Source: Candidatus Zipacnadia bacterium (GTDB taxonomy: Bacteria > Armatimonadota > Zipacnadia > Zipacnadales > UBA5352). Taken from it: a DNA stretch of 5,925 nt. The translations under genes were made by a program, and so were the position numbers. Below the pieces are notes generated by a model, which saw only the letters and a program-made list of their open reading frames with translations, ran no database searches and was not told the origin of the DNA. The stretch is taken from contig JALGUI010000166.1 in NCBI GenBank assembly GCA_029820915.1, forward strand, positions 1-5,925, read 5' to 3'. The number at the start of each line of letters is the position of its first letter. The first letter of the stretch is position 1. Shown in pieces: positions 1-5,790 of the stretch.

Positions 1-433
1 TCTGCGCCGTACGTCGTTTCCGTACGGAGGGGCTGCCCGAGCGTCCGATCCCGCCCAGAGGCGGGGTCGGCCCGAGGGTGAGGCGCGCCGGCGCCTCAGC
101 TTCCATGCCAGCCCGGCCGTTGCGTCGTTTGCTCCCGCCCACGGGCGGGACTGCGGTTATGCGCGGGCCGAGAGAAGCCACAGGCTTCTCCAATGGGACC
201 TGACGCCTGCGCAACACAACCCCGCAGGCGTCACTCCTCGCGCTGAGCGCTCGGAGCGGCCCCTGCGTACGACAAGGCGGCGCATCGCTTGTCCATCGCG
301 TGGCCTCGCCGCAGCCGTCTCGACTTATGGGTAATGCATAGCCGGACGGCAACGGCGACGACAAGCGGCCAACGGCAGACAGGCCCGACGCGAAGCGGCG
401 GCGGGATGCCTGTCCTGCGACGGCTTCCGCAGG
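1..433. other. Gene-free stretch packed with perfect hairpins (possible structured RNA)
   Basis: No convincing gene is found from 1 to 785. Within 1-433 I find a run of inverted repeats with short loops. They are 7 bp (7-13/21-27), 10 bp with one T-G pair (46-55/60-69), 8 bp (79-86/91-98), 7 bp (133-139/144-150), 8 bp (172-179/183-190), 10 bp (201-210/224-233), 6 bp (271-276/288-293), 10 bp with one bulge (375-384/408-418) and 6 bp (414-419/428-433). The arms differ from hairpin to hairpin. The last two share bases 414-418 and so exclude each other. No tRNA, RNase P, tmRNA, SRP or known riboswitch signature was recognised, and strand is unknown. From 434 to 523 nothing stands out except a G/C-rich near-palindrome at 488-501. 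Confidence 0.5.
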
Positions 434-523
434 CACGTCTCGACCGGCCCGCGGCACGCCCCGAACGACCACCGCGACGGCGTCCAGCCGGGGGGCCCCG
501 GAGGCCAACCTGATCTGCTCAGG

Positions 524-752
524 GCGCCTCCCCCACCCGCTTGGACGACACGCGCCTCCCCCCACCCGCTTGGACGACACGCGCCTCCCCCCACCCGCTT
601 GGACGACACGCGCCTCCGCCCACCCGCTTGGACAACACGCGCCTCCCCCACCCGCTTGGACGACACGCGCCTCCCCCACCCGCTTGGACAACACGCGCCT
701 CCCCCCACCCGCTTGGACGACACGCGCCTCCGCCCACCCACCTGGACGACAG
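524..752. repeat. Tandem array of eight 28-29-bp repeats (minisatellite)
   Basis: Units start at 524, 552, 581, 610, 639, 667, 695 and 724, each beginning GCGCCTCC and containing CACCCGCTTGGAC (the last unit reads CACCCACCTGGAC). Lengths are 28, 29, 29, 29, 28, 28, 29 and 29; the length change lies in a C5/C6 run (or TCCGCCC in units 4 and 8). A second variable site is GACGAC versus GACAAC (units 4 and 6). There are no spacers, so it is not a CRISPR array. Since units are not a multiple of three, no reading frame keeps one peptide through the array. The minus strand carries two G-runs per unit (GGGTGGGGG type), enough for G-quadruplexes across units. Confidence 0.92.
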
Positions 753-785
753 GCGCCCTCGCCTGTCGGGGCGGCGCAGCCGCCC
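747..785 (-). terminator. Two back-to-back hairpins at the 3' end of the GH20-like gene
   Basis: Directly after the TGA at 786-788 comes a 7-bp stem (769-775 with 779-785, 3-nt loop). It is followed without a gap by a 9-bp stem (747-755 with 760-768, 4-nt loop). Both are perfect and GC-rich, without a U-tract. The position suggests a terminator or 3'-end stabiliser for the NTF2-like/GH20-like transcript. The distal arm of the second stem is the end of the last tandem repeat unit. Confidence 0.55.
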
Positions 786-2372
786 TCAGGCGTCGCGGTC
801 CGCCGGCCCACGCCACGCTGTGTTGGCCGCCTGCTCCTGCAGCTCACCCCATTGCGTGATGACAACGCCAAGGCAGGAGGTGGTTCTCTGCCTCGCCCGA
901 ACCGCGGCGGCCGTGCCCTCCAGCTCCCTGTCATCCACTATGATGTACCGAACGCCCTTCGCCTCGGCGGCAACGACCTCTTCGCCCGCGGCCCCCGAGT
1001 GGGTCTCGGGGAGGAGGCAGGCGATGACCTCGCCGGGCCAGTCGTCCAGCTCGCCGGGGGCCAGGGCCTCGAACTCGCCACCGCCGTTGTCGTGATGGCC
1101 CAGATACGTGTACGCGGGCACGATCGCCGTGATCTCCTCCGCGGCATCCAGCGCGGCTCGCAGACCGGGCTCGCCCCAGTCGAGTTGGCCGCGGACGGGA
1201 TCACGGTCCCACCACGGCTCAACGAGGAAGTGACTTGCGTCCAGCCGCGCACGGGCGTCGGCGAGAGCCGCCTCGGGCCGGACCGGGCAGTCGGTGGCGA
1301 TGCCGATGATGGGCTCGAGGCCCACAGTGCGCAGTGCGGCCACGGCCCCCGTGTCGCGCTCGGGAGGGTCGCTCCAATCGTAGCCTACGAGGACCATGTT
1401 GAGCTTCAAGCGCGCCAGGCTGCGAGCCGCGTTCTCGCTGTGAGCGCGGTCCTCAAGCGCGTGGTGTGACCCGATCCGCCACGGCAGCGCCGGCTCATCC
1501 GCCACGTCCACGGCCAGGATGCGGGCGCCGCCGGCGGGCTCGGCGCGCATCAGGTCGATTAGCGTCATCATCGCCCAGAACGCCCCCTGCTCGGCGGGCG
1601 CCTCGATGGTCACGCCGCTGTCACGGACGGTCAGGTGGTACGACTCGCGCGCGGGCCACTCGGTGCTTTCAGGCTGGGGCACCGAGACCGAGACGGTGGC
1701 CGCGGTGCGCTCGGTGGCCTGTCCGGTGATGTCCTCGAGCGCCTCCTGCAGCATCTCAGCCGCCGCCGGCAGGAGGCGCGGGGCGAAATCCGCATCAATC
1801 CGCAGCCCGTCGCCGGGTCCGAGCACCAGGTCGCGACTCGTGCCGAACGCCGGCCGCCCGACGACGCGGGCCTCAATGGGCGGGCCGATGGTCACGCGCT
1901 CGATAGACGCCCGCGCGCCCTTGTCGCCCACCAGCCGCAGCATCAGCTCCGCCGGGCCGCCGGGGCCGGTCTCGAAGTCCGCCGCCATCTCGCCGCGCTC
2001 GATGCCGTCCACGACGATCTCGGCCAGCACCAGCCCATCGCCGCGTCGGATCAGGCCCGCGACCACCGCATCGTTCCCGTTGGCCCAGCAGGTGGCCAGC
2101 ACGCGCAGGCTCAGGCGCCGCCCGGGCGGCAGGTCCACCACCTGCACGACCCCGCCGTCGCCATCGGCGCGAAGCTGCAGGTACAGGCTGTGTTCGCCGG
2201 TCGAGTCGCTGCGCCGGTGCATGCGGAAGGAGCCGGGCAGCGGCCGCCAGTGGTCGGCGTAGGTACGGCCGCCGGCGTCGAACTCGCCGTTGGCGACGAT
2301 GCCCGACGCGCCGACGGGCAGCGTGGCCGCCGCGGCCGCAATCAGGCACGCGAGTGCACAGATCCTCGGCAT
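786..2372 (-). CDS. Exported GH20-like (beta-N-acetylhexosaminidase-like) protein, catalytic pair not seen
   Basis: The 528-residue product has a signal peptide (MPRICALACLIAAAAATLPVG, cleaved near 22). Residues 24-165 look like a beta-sandwich carbohydrate-binding module, opening with GIVANGEFDAG and W42. Residues about 175-280 match the alpha/beta domain that precedes GH20 barrels: a segment with ESYHLTV (243-249), GVTIEA (253-258) and GAFWAMMTLIDLM (263-275). The barrel opens at VDVADEPALPWR (288-299) and RLKLNMVLV (321-329), close to the family's D-x-PRFPWRG and LKLN motifs. The barrel has only about 240 residues, shorter than usual, and I see no H-x-G-G-D-E catalytic motif. It may be a degenerate sugar-binding protein or a related barrel enzyme with other catalytic residues. 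A GAGGGG sequence lies 11 nt before the ATG. It is the last gene of its unit, ending at two adjacent hairpins. Confidence 0.7.
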   Translation of the reverse strand: MPRICALACLIAAAAATLPVGASGIVANGEFDAGGRTYADHWRPLPGSFRMHRRSDSTGEHSLYLQLRADGDGGVVQVVDLPPGRRLSLRVLATCWANGNDAVVAGLIRRGDGLVLAEIVVDGIERGEMAADFETGPGGPAELMLRLVGDKGARASIERVTIGPPIEARVVGRPAFGTSRDLVLGPGDGLRIDADFAPRLLPAAAEMLQEALEDITGQATERTAATVSVSVPQPESTEWPARESYHLTVRDSGVTIEAPAEQGAFWAMMTLIDLMRAEPAGGARILAVDVADEPALPWRIGSHHALEDRAHSENAARSLARLKLNMVLVGYDWSDPPERDTGAVAALRTVGLEPIIGIATDCPVRPEAALADARARLDASHFLVEPWWDRDPVRGQLDWGEPGLRAALDAAEEITAIVPAYTYLGHHDNGGGEFEALAPGELDDWPGEVIACLLPETHSGAAGEEVVAAEAKGVRYIIVDDRELEGTAAAVRARQRTTSCLGVVITQWGELQEQAANTAWRGPADRDA

Positions 2373-2406
2373 CGCATCACCGTCCCCTCGTGCTCCGGAT
2401 GGTCGG

Positions 2407-2880
2407 CTACTCGAAGAAGGCGGCCTCCGCGCCCTGCCGGCCGTCGGCGCCGACGACCTTCCAGCCCGAGCGCTCGCGGCGCAGTTCGCCGCTGACGGTG
2501 AGGTGAACCGAGGCGCCGGGCATGGCGGGCCTGCCGACGGCGTAGTCCACCTCGGCGACGAAGCGGGCGGTGTCGCCCTCCACTGTGATATCGGTCACCT
2601 GGACGCTGAGGTCCATGACCGCGCGGTCGCGCGCGCCGGCCGTGACCAGGCGCTGCACCATGCGGCGGTTGTAGCCGCGGCTATCCTCGTAGTCCGCGGA
2701 GATGTGGCGCATGAGGTCCGAGACGCGTTTGCTCTCCACGGCGCGCTCGACGTCGGCGATCAGGCGGAGGATCTGCTGCCGGTCATCGACGGGCTCCGGG
2801 CGGGAGAGCAGGAGGTAGAGGGCGGCCCCGCCGGTGATGACGACCGCCACGATGATCCACGGCACGGCCCTGCGCGGCAT
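2407..2880 (-). CDS. NTF2-like (SnoaL-type) fold protein with N-terminal membrane anchor
   Basis: The product has 157 residues. After MPRRAV comes one hydrophobic segment (about 7-26, IIVAVVITGGAALYLLL), acting as a signal anchor, so the soluble part faces the periplasm. Residues about 32-155 follow the NTF2-like pattern: an N-terminal helix pair (RQQILRLIADVERAVESKR) and an ISADYED stretch. Alternating beta strands come next (DLSVQVTDITVEGDTARFVAEVDY, then VHLTVSGELRRERSGWKVVGAD). Such domains bind small ligands or proteins; no catalytic set is evident and the ligand cannot be told. The start is firm: AGGAGG lies 6 nt before the ATG (2878-2880). The GH20-like gene follows after 34 bp, so the two form a unit. 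Confidence 0.75.
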   Translation of the reverse strand: MPRRAVPWIIVAVVITGGAALYLLLSRPEPVDDRQQILRLIADVERAVESKRVSDLMRHISADYEDSRGYNRRMVQRLVTAGARDRAVMDLSVQVTDITVEGDTARFVAEVDYAVGRPAMPGASVHLTVSGELRRERSGWKVVGADGRQGAEAAFFE

Positions 2881-2970
2881 GAAGTCCCTCCTGGGCGAGC
2901 GGTGCGCCAGGACAGTTCACCGCGCGGCGAGCCGGTTCCTGCGTGGGTAGGTGGGGGGGCCGTACAGAGC

Positions 2971-3004
2971 GGCCGGCCGCGCGGGGGTCGGCGCGCGGCC
3001 GGCC
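2971..3004 (-). terminator. 13-bp GC-only hairpin downstream of flgM
   Basis: A perfect 13-bp inverted repeat (2971-2983 with 2992-3004) made only of G and C encloses an 8-nt loop. It lies 19 bp after the flgM stop and 90 bp before the next gene. It is the strongest stem in the coding half of the window. There is no U-tract after it, so it is a terminator-like or RNA-stabilising structure rather than a textbook intrinsic terminator. Confidence 0.6.
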
Positions 3005-3023
3005 AGAGGTGAACCGAGGTGCG

Positions 3024-3326
3024 CTAGGTACGCGGGTTGAGCATCCGCTCGGCCACCTTATCCGGGTCCACTCGGTACGTTCCGGCCTCGACCTGCGCCT
3101 TGAGTTCGGCGACGCGTTCGGCGCGCACCTCCGGCGCCTCCGCGAGGGCGGCGCGGGCGGCGCGAATCTCGTCCGCGCGGCGGCTCAACGCGAGCTGATC
3201 GACGCCCTCAGCGCCCCGGGAGGCGTTCAGCCCGTCTACCGGCTGAATGCCGTCGAGGCCGGTGCGCCCCACGCCCCCCACGCTGCTGCGACCGATGCTG
3301 TGGAGTCGGCTCGGATCGATCTTCAC
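3024..3326 (-). CDS. flgM: Negative regulator of flagellin synthesis FlgM (anti-sigma-28 factor)
   Basis: FlgM holds sigma-28 (FliA) inactive until the hook-basal body is complete and is then exported through it. From the GTG at 3324-3326 the product has 100 residues, the usual size. The C-terminal sigma-binding half is clear: VDQLALSRRADEI (42-54), then PEVRAERVAELKAQVEAGTY (65-84) and VDPDKVAERML (86-96), matching the family pattern pevR.ekV..lk..i..G.Y.vd...iA.kml. The first 40 residues are Gly/Ser-rich and likely disordered, as is typical. A GAGG motif 8 nt before the GTG acts as the ribosome site; a longer in-frame version from 3638 would overlap the preceding gene and run through the promoter, so it is rejected. 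It has its own sigma-28 promoter and a downstream hairpin, so it is monocistronic. The usual partners flgN and flgK are not beside it. Confidence 0.9.
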   Translation of the reverse strand: MKIDPSRLHSIGRSSVGGVGRTGLDGIQPVDGLNASRGAEGVDQLALSRRADEIRAARAALAEAPEVRAERVAELKAQVEAGTYRVDPDKVAERMLNPRT

Positions 3327-3381
3327 GCTTGTCGCCTCGCTCTCGGGCAGGCTGACGCCGCCCGGACATACCTCATGGCTC

Positions 3382-3408
3382 TTATCGGCAGCCCACGGCG
3401 GAACTTGA
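3382..3408 (-). promoter_or_regulatory. Sigma-28 (FliA/SigD-type) flagellar promoter of flgM
   Basis: On the minus strand, TCAAGTTC (3408-3401) is followed by exactly 11 nt (3400-3390) and then GCCGATAA (3389-3382). The established sigma-28 consensus is TAAAGTTT, N11, GCCGATAA: the -10 is a perfect match and the -35 matches 6 of 8. Transcription should begin near 3375, leaving a leader of about 50 nt before the GTG of flgM. Late flagellar control of flgM by sigma-28 is known in other bacteria. Confidence 0.85.
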
Positions 3409-3413
3409 GTCCG

Positions 3414-3446
3414 GTGCACACCTTTTCTCTCGCGAGCTGTGCGCAC
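3414..3446 (-). terminator. Putative terminator hairpin of the sigma/anti-sigma/RseB-like operon
   Basis: An 8-bp stem with one G-U pair in the minus-strand RNA (3414-3421 with 3439-3446) encloses a 17-nt loop that itself holds the palindrome CTCGCGAG. It begins 8 nt after the RseB-like stop codon and ends 5 bp before the -35 of the flgM promoter, a natural place for a transcript boundary. There is no U-tract, so intrinsic termination is uncertain. Confidence 0.4.
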
Positions 3447-3454
3447 TACCCCGG

Positions 3455-4459
3455 CTACGGGCGGATCGACGTCTTCACGCGCTGCATCTCGGCCGTTGAT
3501 AGCGACCCGAGCAGCGTGAAGCGGTATCCCCCGTCCTGCCAGGTGATCGAGCGGCCGTGGCGTAGCGTATCGGTGGGGCCCGCGCCCGCCCGCTGGAAGA
3601 GGCTGAAGATGTCCGCACCGTTGCTGAAGGGAAGCCACAGCGCCGGCCCCCCGCTGATACTGATGACGGCGACGCGATCATCCTGGAAGCTGTAGCCTGC
3701 GGGCAGGTACCGGGGCCGGGCCGCACGGAAGCCCGCGCGCTGCTCGGCCTCGGCCAGCGACATGCGCTCCGGGGCCCGCGAGGCTTCAATCACCGCGCAG
3801 TCCGGGGGCGGCTCGAACTCGAACGTGCCGGGAGTGAAGGTCGGGCTGAAGGTGATGCGCGTGAAGTAGGCGGACGACCTCACCTGTCCGTGGGAGTCGA
3901 ACTGCTGGGTCTTGAGCGCGATCCAGTGCTCGGTATCGACCCACGACTTCTTCACAGGCAGGCCCTGGGGGGTGTAGACCTTGACAACGTGCGCCGGCCG
4001 TCCGGCGATGGTTTCGATGCCACAGTACTGAAGACGCATGGTGCGACCGATGCGGTCGAGTTCCTCCAGCCGCCGCTGCAGCACGCGCTCGGGCGGCGGC
4101 ATCTGCGCCAGCACGGCCCGGCCGGCGCCCGGGTCGTACTCCCAATGCACCCGGCCGTCCATCAGGCACATCCGGCCGGTCTCGCGCTCGGGGGCGACGA
4201 CGACGATGCGCATGCGGTGCGGGGCCTGGCAGTGCATCTGCTGCTCGACGCCGCGCACCTTCTGGCCGCCCTCGAAGATGACGACCGTGCGCACGCCGGC
4301 GAAGGCGACGGCGCCGCGCGCCGAGACACATCGGCGCAGGATCTCGAGGGGGTCGTCTATCTGCGCCAGGGCGAAGGAACACGCCACTGCCGCGGCGACC
4401 GCGATGGCCGCGCGCCTGCCGAGCCTGCTCATCTGGATGCTTCGCTTCCTCGATGCCAT
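3455..4459 (-). CDS. Exported MucB/RseB-like sigma regulatory protein (LolA-like fold)
   Basis: The 334-residue product has a signal peptide: basic n-region (SRLGRR, 11-16), hydrophobic core (17-31) and likely cleavage after ALA at 32. The mature N-terminal part (about 35-220) matches the MucB/RseB N-terminal pattern. It has AFAGVRTVVIFEGG (52-65), AHVVKVYTPQGLPVKKSWVD (156-175), WIALKTQQFDSHG (179-191) and FTRITFSP (199-206), ending in a FEFEPPP segment (214-219). A smaller C-terminal domain (about 228-334) has YLPAGYSFQD (251-260) and resembles RseB C-terminal or DUF4367-type domains. RseB binds the periplasmic part of anti-sigma RseA and protects it from proteolysis; the gene order sigma, anti-sigma, this gene supports the same job here. 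An alternative ATG at 4432 would give a tidier signal peptide; neither start has a clear Shine-Dalgarno. Exact ligand is unknown. Confidence 0.8.
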   Translation of the reverse strand: MASRKRSIQMSRLGRRAAIAVAAAVACSFALAQIDDPLEILRRCVSARGAVAFAGVRTVVIFEGGQKVRGVEQQMHCQAPHRMRIVVVAPERETGRMCLMDGRVHWEYDPGAGRAVLAQMPPPERVLQRRLEELDRIGRTMRLQYCGIETIAGRPAHVVKVYTPQGLPVKKSWVDTEHWIALKTQQFDSHGQVRSSAYFTRITFSPTFTPGTFEFEPPPDCAVIEASRAPERMSLAEAEQRAGFRAARPRYLPAGYSFQDDRVAVISISGGPALWLPFSNGADIFSLFQRAGAGPTDTLRHGRSITWQDGGYRFTLLGSLSTAEMQRVKTSIRP

Positions 4460-4471
4460 CGCGTCACGGCA

Positions 4472-4996
4472 CTAGTAGGACGTGTACATCACGAGGTGGA
4501 CGCCCGGATCGTCGGCGAGGGGCTGAGTGAGTTCGAGGGTCTGGTGCCGCACCATCAGGTCCTCGATCTCCTGCTGCCCGATGGCAAGCTGCGCGCCGCC
4601 GGCGACCGTCGTGGCGATGATGGCCTGATCCGGCCCTGGCGAGGTGGTCCCGTGGTAGAGGACCGTGCCTCCGACCGCGGCCAGCGCGATGGCTACACCC
4701 ACCGCCGTTGCGCGCGCCCACGCGGGCGAGCCCTCAGGCACGAACCACGCGGCGAGCCGACTCCACCATCCTGCCGGCTGTTGCTCATCGGCGATCCGCG
4801 CCACGACGCGCTTCGTCAGCCCGCTCGGGGCATGCTCCGCCGGCAGCGAATGTAGCAGCACGCGCGTCTCCCGCAGCAGCGCCGCCTCAATGCGGCACGC
4901 TTCGCACACGCGCAGGTGCTCAACCGCGGCGGCTTCGAGCTCATCCGTGCTCCCCCAGCACGCGATCAGCTCCTGTCGCACCTGCCTGCACATCAT
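4472..4996 (-). CDS. Membrane anti-sigma factor with zinc-finger (ZAS/zf-HC2) domain
   Basis: This protein is expected to bind and silence the ECF sigma factor encoded just upstream. From the ATG at 4996 it has 174 residues. The N-terminal cytoplasmic ZAS domain spans about residues 1-50: Cys3 opens the protein (MMCRQVRQEL) and the H-x3-C-x2-C signature is HLRVCEAC, with His27, Cys31 and Cys34. A linker with a WWSRLAAWF patch (77-85) leads to one hydrophobic membrane segment (about 95-114). The remaining ~60 residues should be outside the inner membrane, where the RseB-like neighbour could bind. An in-frame GTG at 5092 would add 32 residues, but these look unconserved in type, overlap two hairpins and sit before the Shine-Dalgarno. 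The next gene starts 12 bp after the stop, so the two are surely co-transcribed. Role is by family; pairing with this sigma is inferred from adjacency. Confidence 0.88.
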   Translation of the reverse strand: MMCRQVRQELIACWGSTDELEAAAVEHLRVCEACRIEAALLRETRVLLHSLPAEHAPSGLTKRVVARIADEQQPAGWWSRLAAWFVPEGSPAWARATAVGVAIALAAVGGTVLYHGTTSPGPDQAIIATTVAGGAQLAIGQQEIEDLMVRHQTLELTQPLADDPGVHLVMYTSY

Positions 4997-5005
4997 CGAT
5001 CTCGA

Positions 5006-5010
5006 CCTCC
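5006..5010 (-). promoter_or_regulatory. Shine-Dalgarno of the anti-sigma gene
   Basis: GGAGG on the minus strand is followed 9 nt later by a double start, ATGATG (4991-4996). This site decides the start in favour of 4996 over the GTG at 5090-5092, which would lie 3 nt after the sigma stop. Confidence 0.6.
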
Positions 5011-5017
5011 AGCTCCC

Positions 5018-5037
5018 CGCTTCGGCATTCCGAAGCG
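5018..5037 (-). promoter_or_regulatory. Hairpin just upstream of the anti-sigma ribosome binding site
   Basis: A perfect 8-bp stem (5018-5025 with 5030-5037) encloses a 4-nt loop. It lies 7 bp upstream of the GGAGG at 5006-5010. A second hairpin in the same gap has a 6-bp stem (5057-5062 with 5067-5072) and a 4-nt loop. Both fall in the 99-bp untranslated gap between sigma stop and anti-sigma start. They could set the ratio of anti-sigma to sigma by attenuation, RNA processing or control of ribosome access. This role is inferred. Confidence 0.45.
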
Positions 5038-5095
5038 TCCTGCCAAGTGTGTCATCGGCGGCCCCCGCCGCCATCGGCTTGCCCAGGGACACGGC

Positions 5096-5719
5096 CTACT
5101 GCTCGACCTCGATCTCGCCCGCCGCCACCAGCGACTTCAGCCGCTCCTTGAGCTGGTTACGGGCGTTGAACAGCCGGCTTTTCACCGTGCCCAGCGGCAC
5201 AGCCAGGATCTGCGCAATGTCCTCGTAGGTCTCGCCCTGAAGCTCGTAGAGGACCATGACATCCCGGAGCTTCCCGGGCAGGTCCATGATGGCCCGCCGC
5301 ACGGCCACCTGCGTCTCGCGCGTACCGCTGGCCTCCTCGGGCCCGCGGGTATCGTCGGCGATCTCGCGGTCGTACTCACCGTCATCGGTCTCGAGCGGCT
5401 CGTCCAGCGAGTAGGACACGTTGTCGCTGCGCCTGCGCCTGCGCACCACGTCGATGGCGAGGTTGCTCGCGATGCGATAGAGCCACGTATGGAAGCTGGC
5501 CGCGCCCCGGAACCTCGGCAGCGAACGGTATGCCCGCAGGAAGGCCTCCTGCGTCACGTCCTCGGCCTCGTACGGGTCTCCCAGCATCCGGGAGACGTAG
5601 CTGTATATCTTGTCCTTGTACTCCTCCACCAGGCGGCCGAAGGCATGTTGGTCGCCGCGCTTGGCGCGCTCGACCAGCCGCTCTATCTCGGCCTGTTGCA
5701 GTGCGGTGCCTTTCGCCAT
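5096..5719 (-). CDS. RNA polymerase sigma factor, ECF (RpoE-type, sigma-70 family)
   Basis: This is an extracytoplasmic-function sigma factor that directs RNA polymerase to stress promoters in the cytoplasm. Counting from the ATG at 5719 (207 residues), sigma region 2 covers about residues 27-97. It includes the conserved DVTQEAFLRAY (54-64), the FHTWLYRIASNLAID stretch (76-90) and a basic RRRRR run (93-97). An acidic linker (about 100-135) leads to region 4 (about 138-197), whose helix-turn-helix includes YEDIAQ and the classic GTVKSRLFNAR. The length is normal for the family. The ATG at 5719 is chosen over the in-frame TTG at 5747-5749 because conservation begins close to it; neither start has a clear Shine-Dalgarno, and leaderless translation is possible. 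The next genes are a ZAS anti-sigma factor and an RseB-like protein, which points to envelope-stress control. Family assignment is secure; the regulon is unknown. Confidence 0.95.
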   Translation of the reverse strand: MAKGTALQQAEIERLVERAKRGDQHAFGRLVEEYKDKIYSYVSRMLGDPYEAEDVTQEAFLRAYRSLPRFRGAASFHTWLYRIASNLAIDVVRRRRRSDNVSYSLDEPLETDDGEYDREIADDTRGPEEASGTRETQVAVRRAIMDLPGKLRDVMVLYELQGETYEDIAQILAVPLGTVKSRLFNARNQLKERLKSLVAAGEIEVEQ

Positions 5720-5790
5720 CGTAGACGCTATGCCCGCTGCAATGTTCAAACGCGATCGCGCACGTTGGCGCCCGCGTCCCGGTGGGTTGG

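Noticed and set aside
172..195. Riboswitch-like motif (AGCCACAGGCTT)
   Set aside because: It recalls part of the c-di-GMP-I aptamer, but the other conserved segments are absent and it is fully explained by the 8-bp hairpin.
2..331. Plus-strand frame open from the left edge to a TAA at 329-331
   Set aside because: About 109 codons without a stop, but composition looks random, no domain is visible and it crosses seven hairpins.
289..513. Plus-strand small gene of 74 codons
   Set aside because: Arg/Pro/Ala-rich product typical of chance open frames in GC-rich DNA, no ribosome site, and it runs through hairpins.
524..752. CRISPR array
   Set aside because: The 28-29-bp units abut directly with no unique spacers, and no cas gene is nearby.
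325..816. Minus-strand coding frame through the tandem repeats
   Set aside because: Unit lengths of 28 and 29 shift the frame, giving a low-complexity peptide with no consistent repeat; it also overlaps the GH20-like 3' end.
3327..3638. N-terminal extension of FlgM to an ATG at 3638
   Set aside because: It would overlap the RseB-like gene, read through the sigma-28 promoter and make FlgM twice its normal size.
5722..5749. ECF-like promoter (TTGAAC, 16-nt spacer, CGTCTA) before the sigma gene, suggesting autoregulation
   Set aside because: It resembles Bacillus-type ECF promoters, but the -10 ends 2 nt before the ATG at 5719, so transcription would start inside the coding region and leave no usable start codon before sigma region 2.
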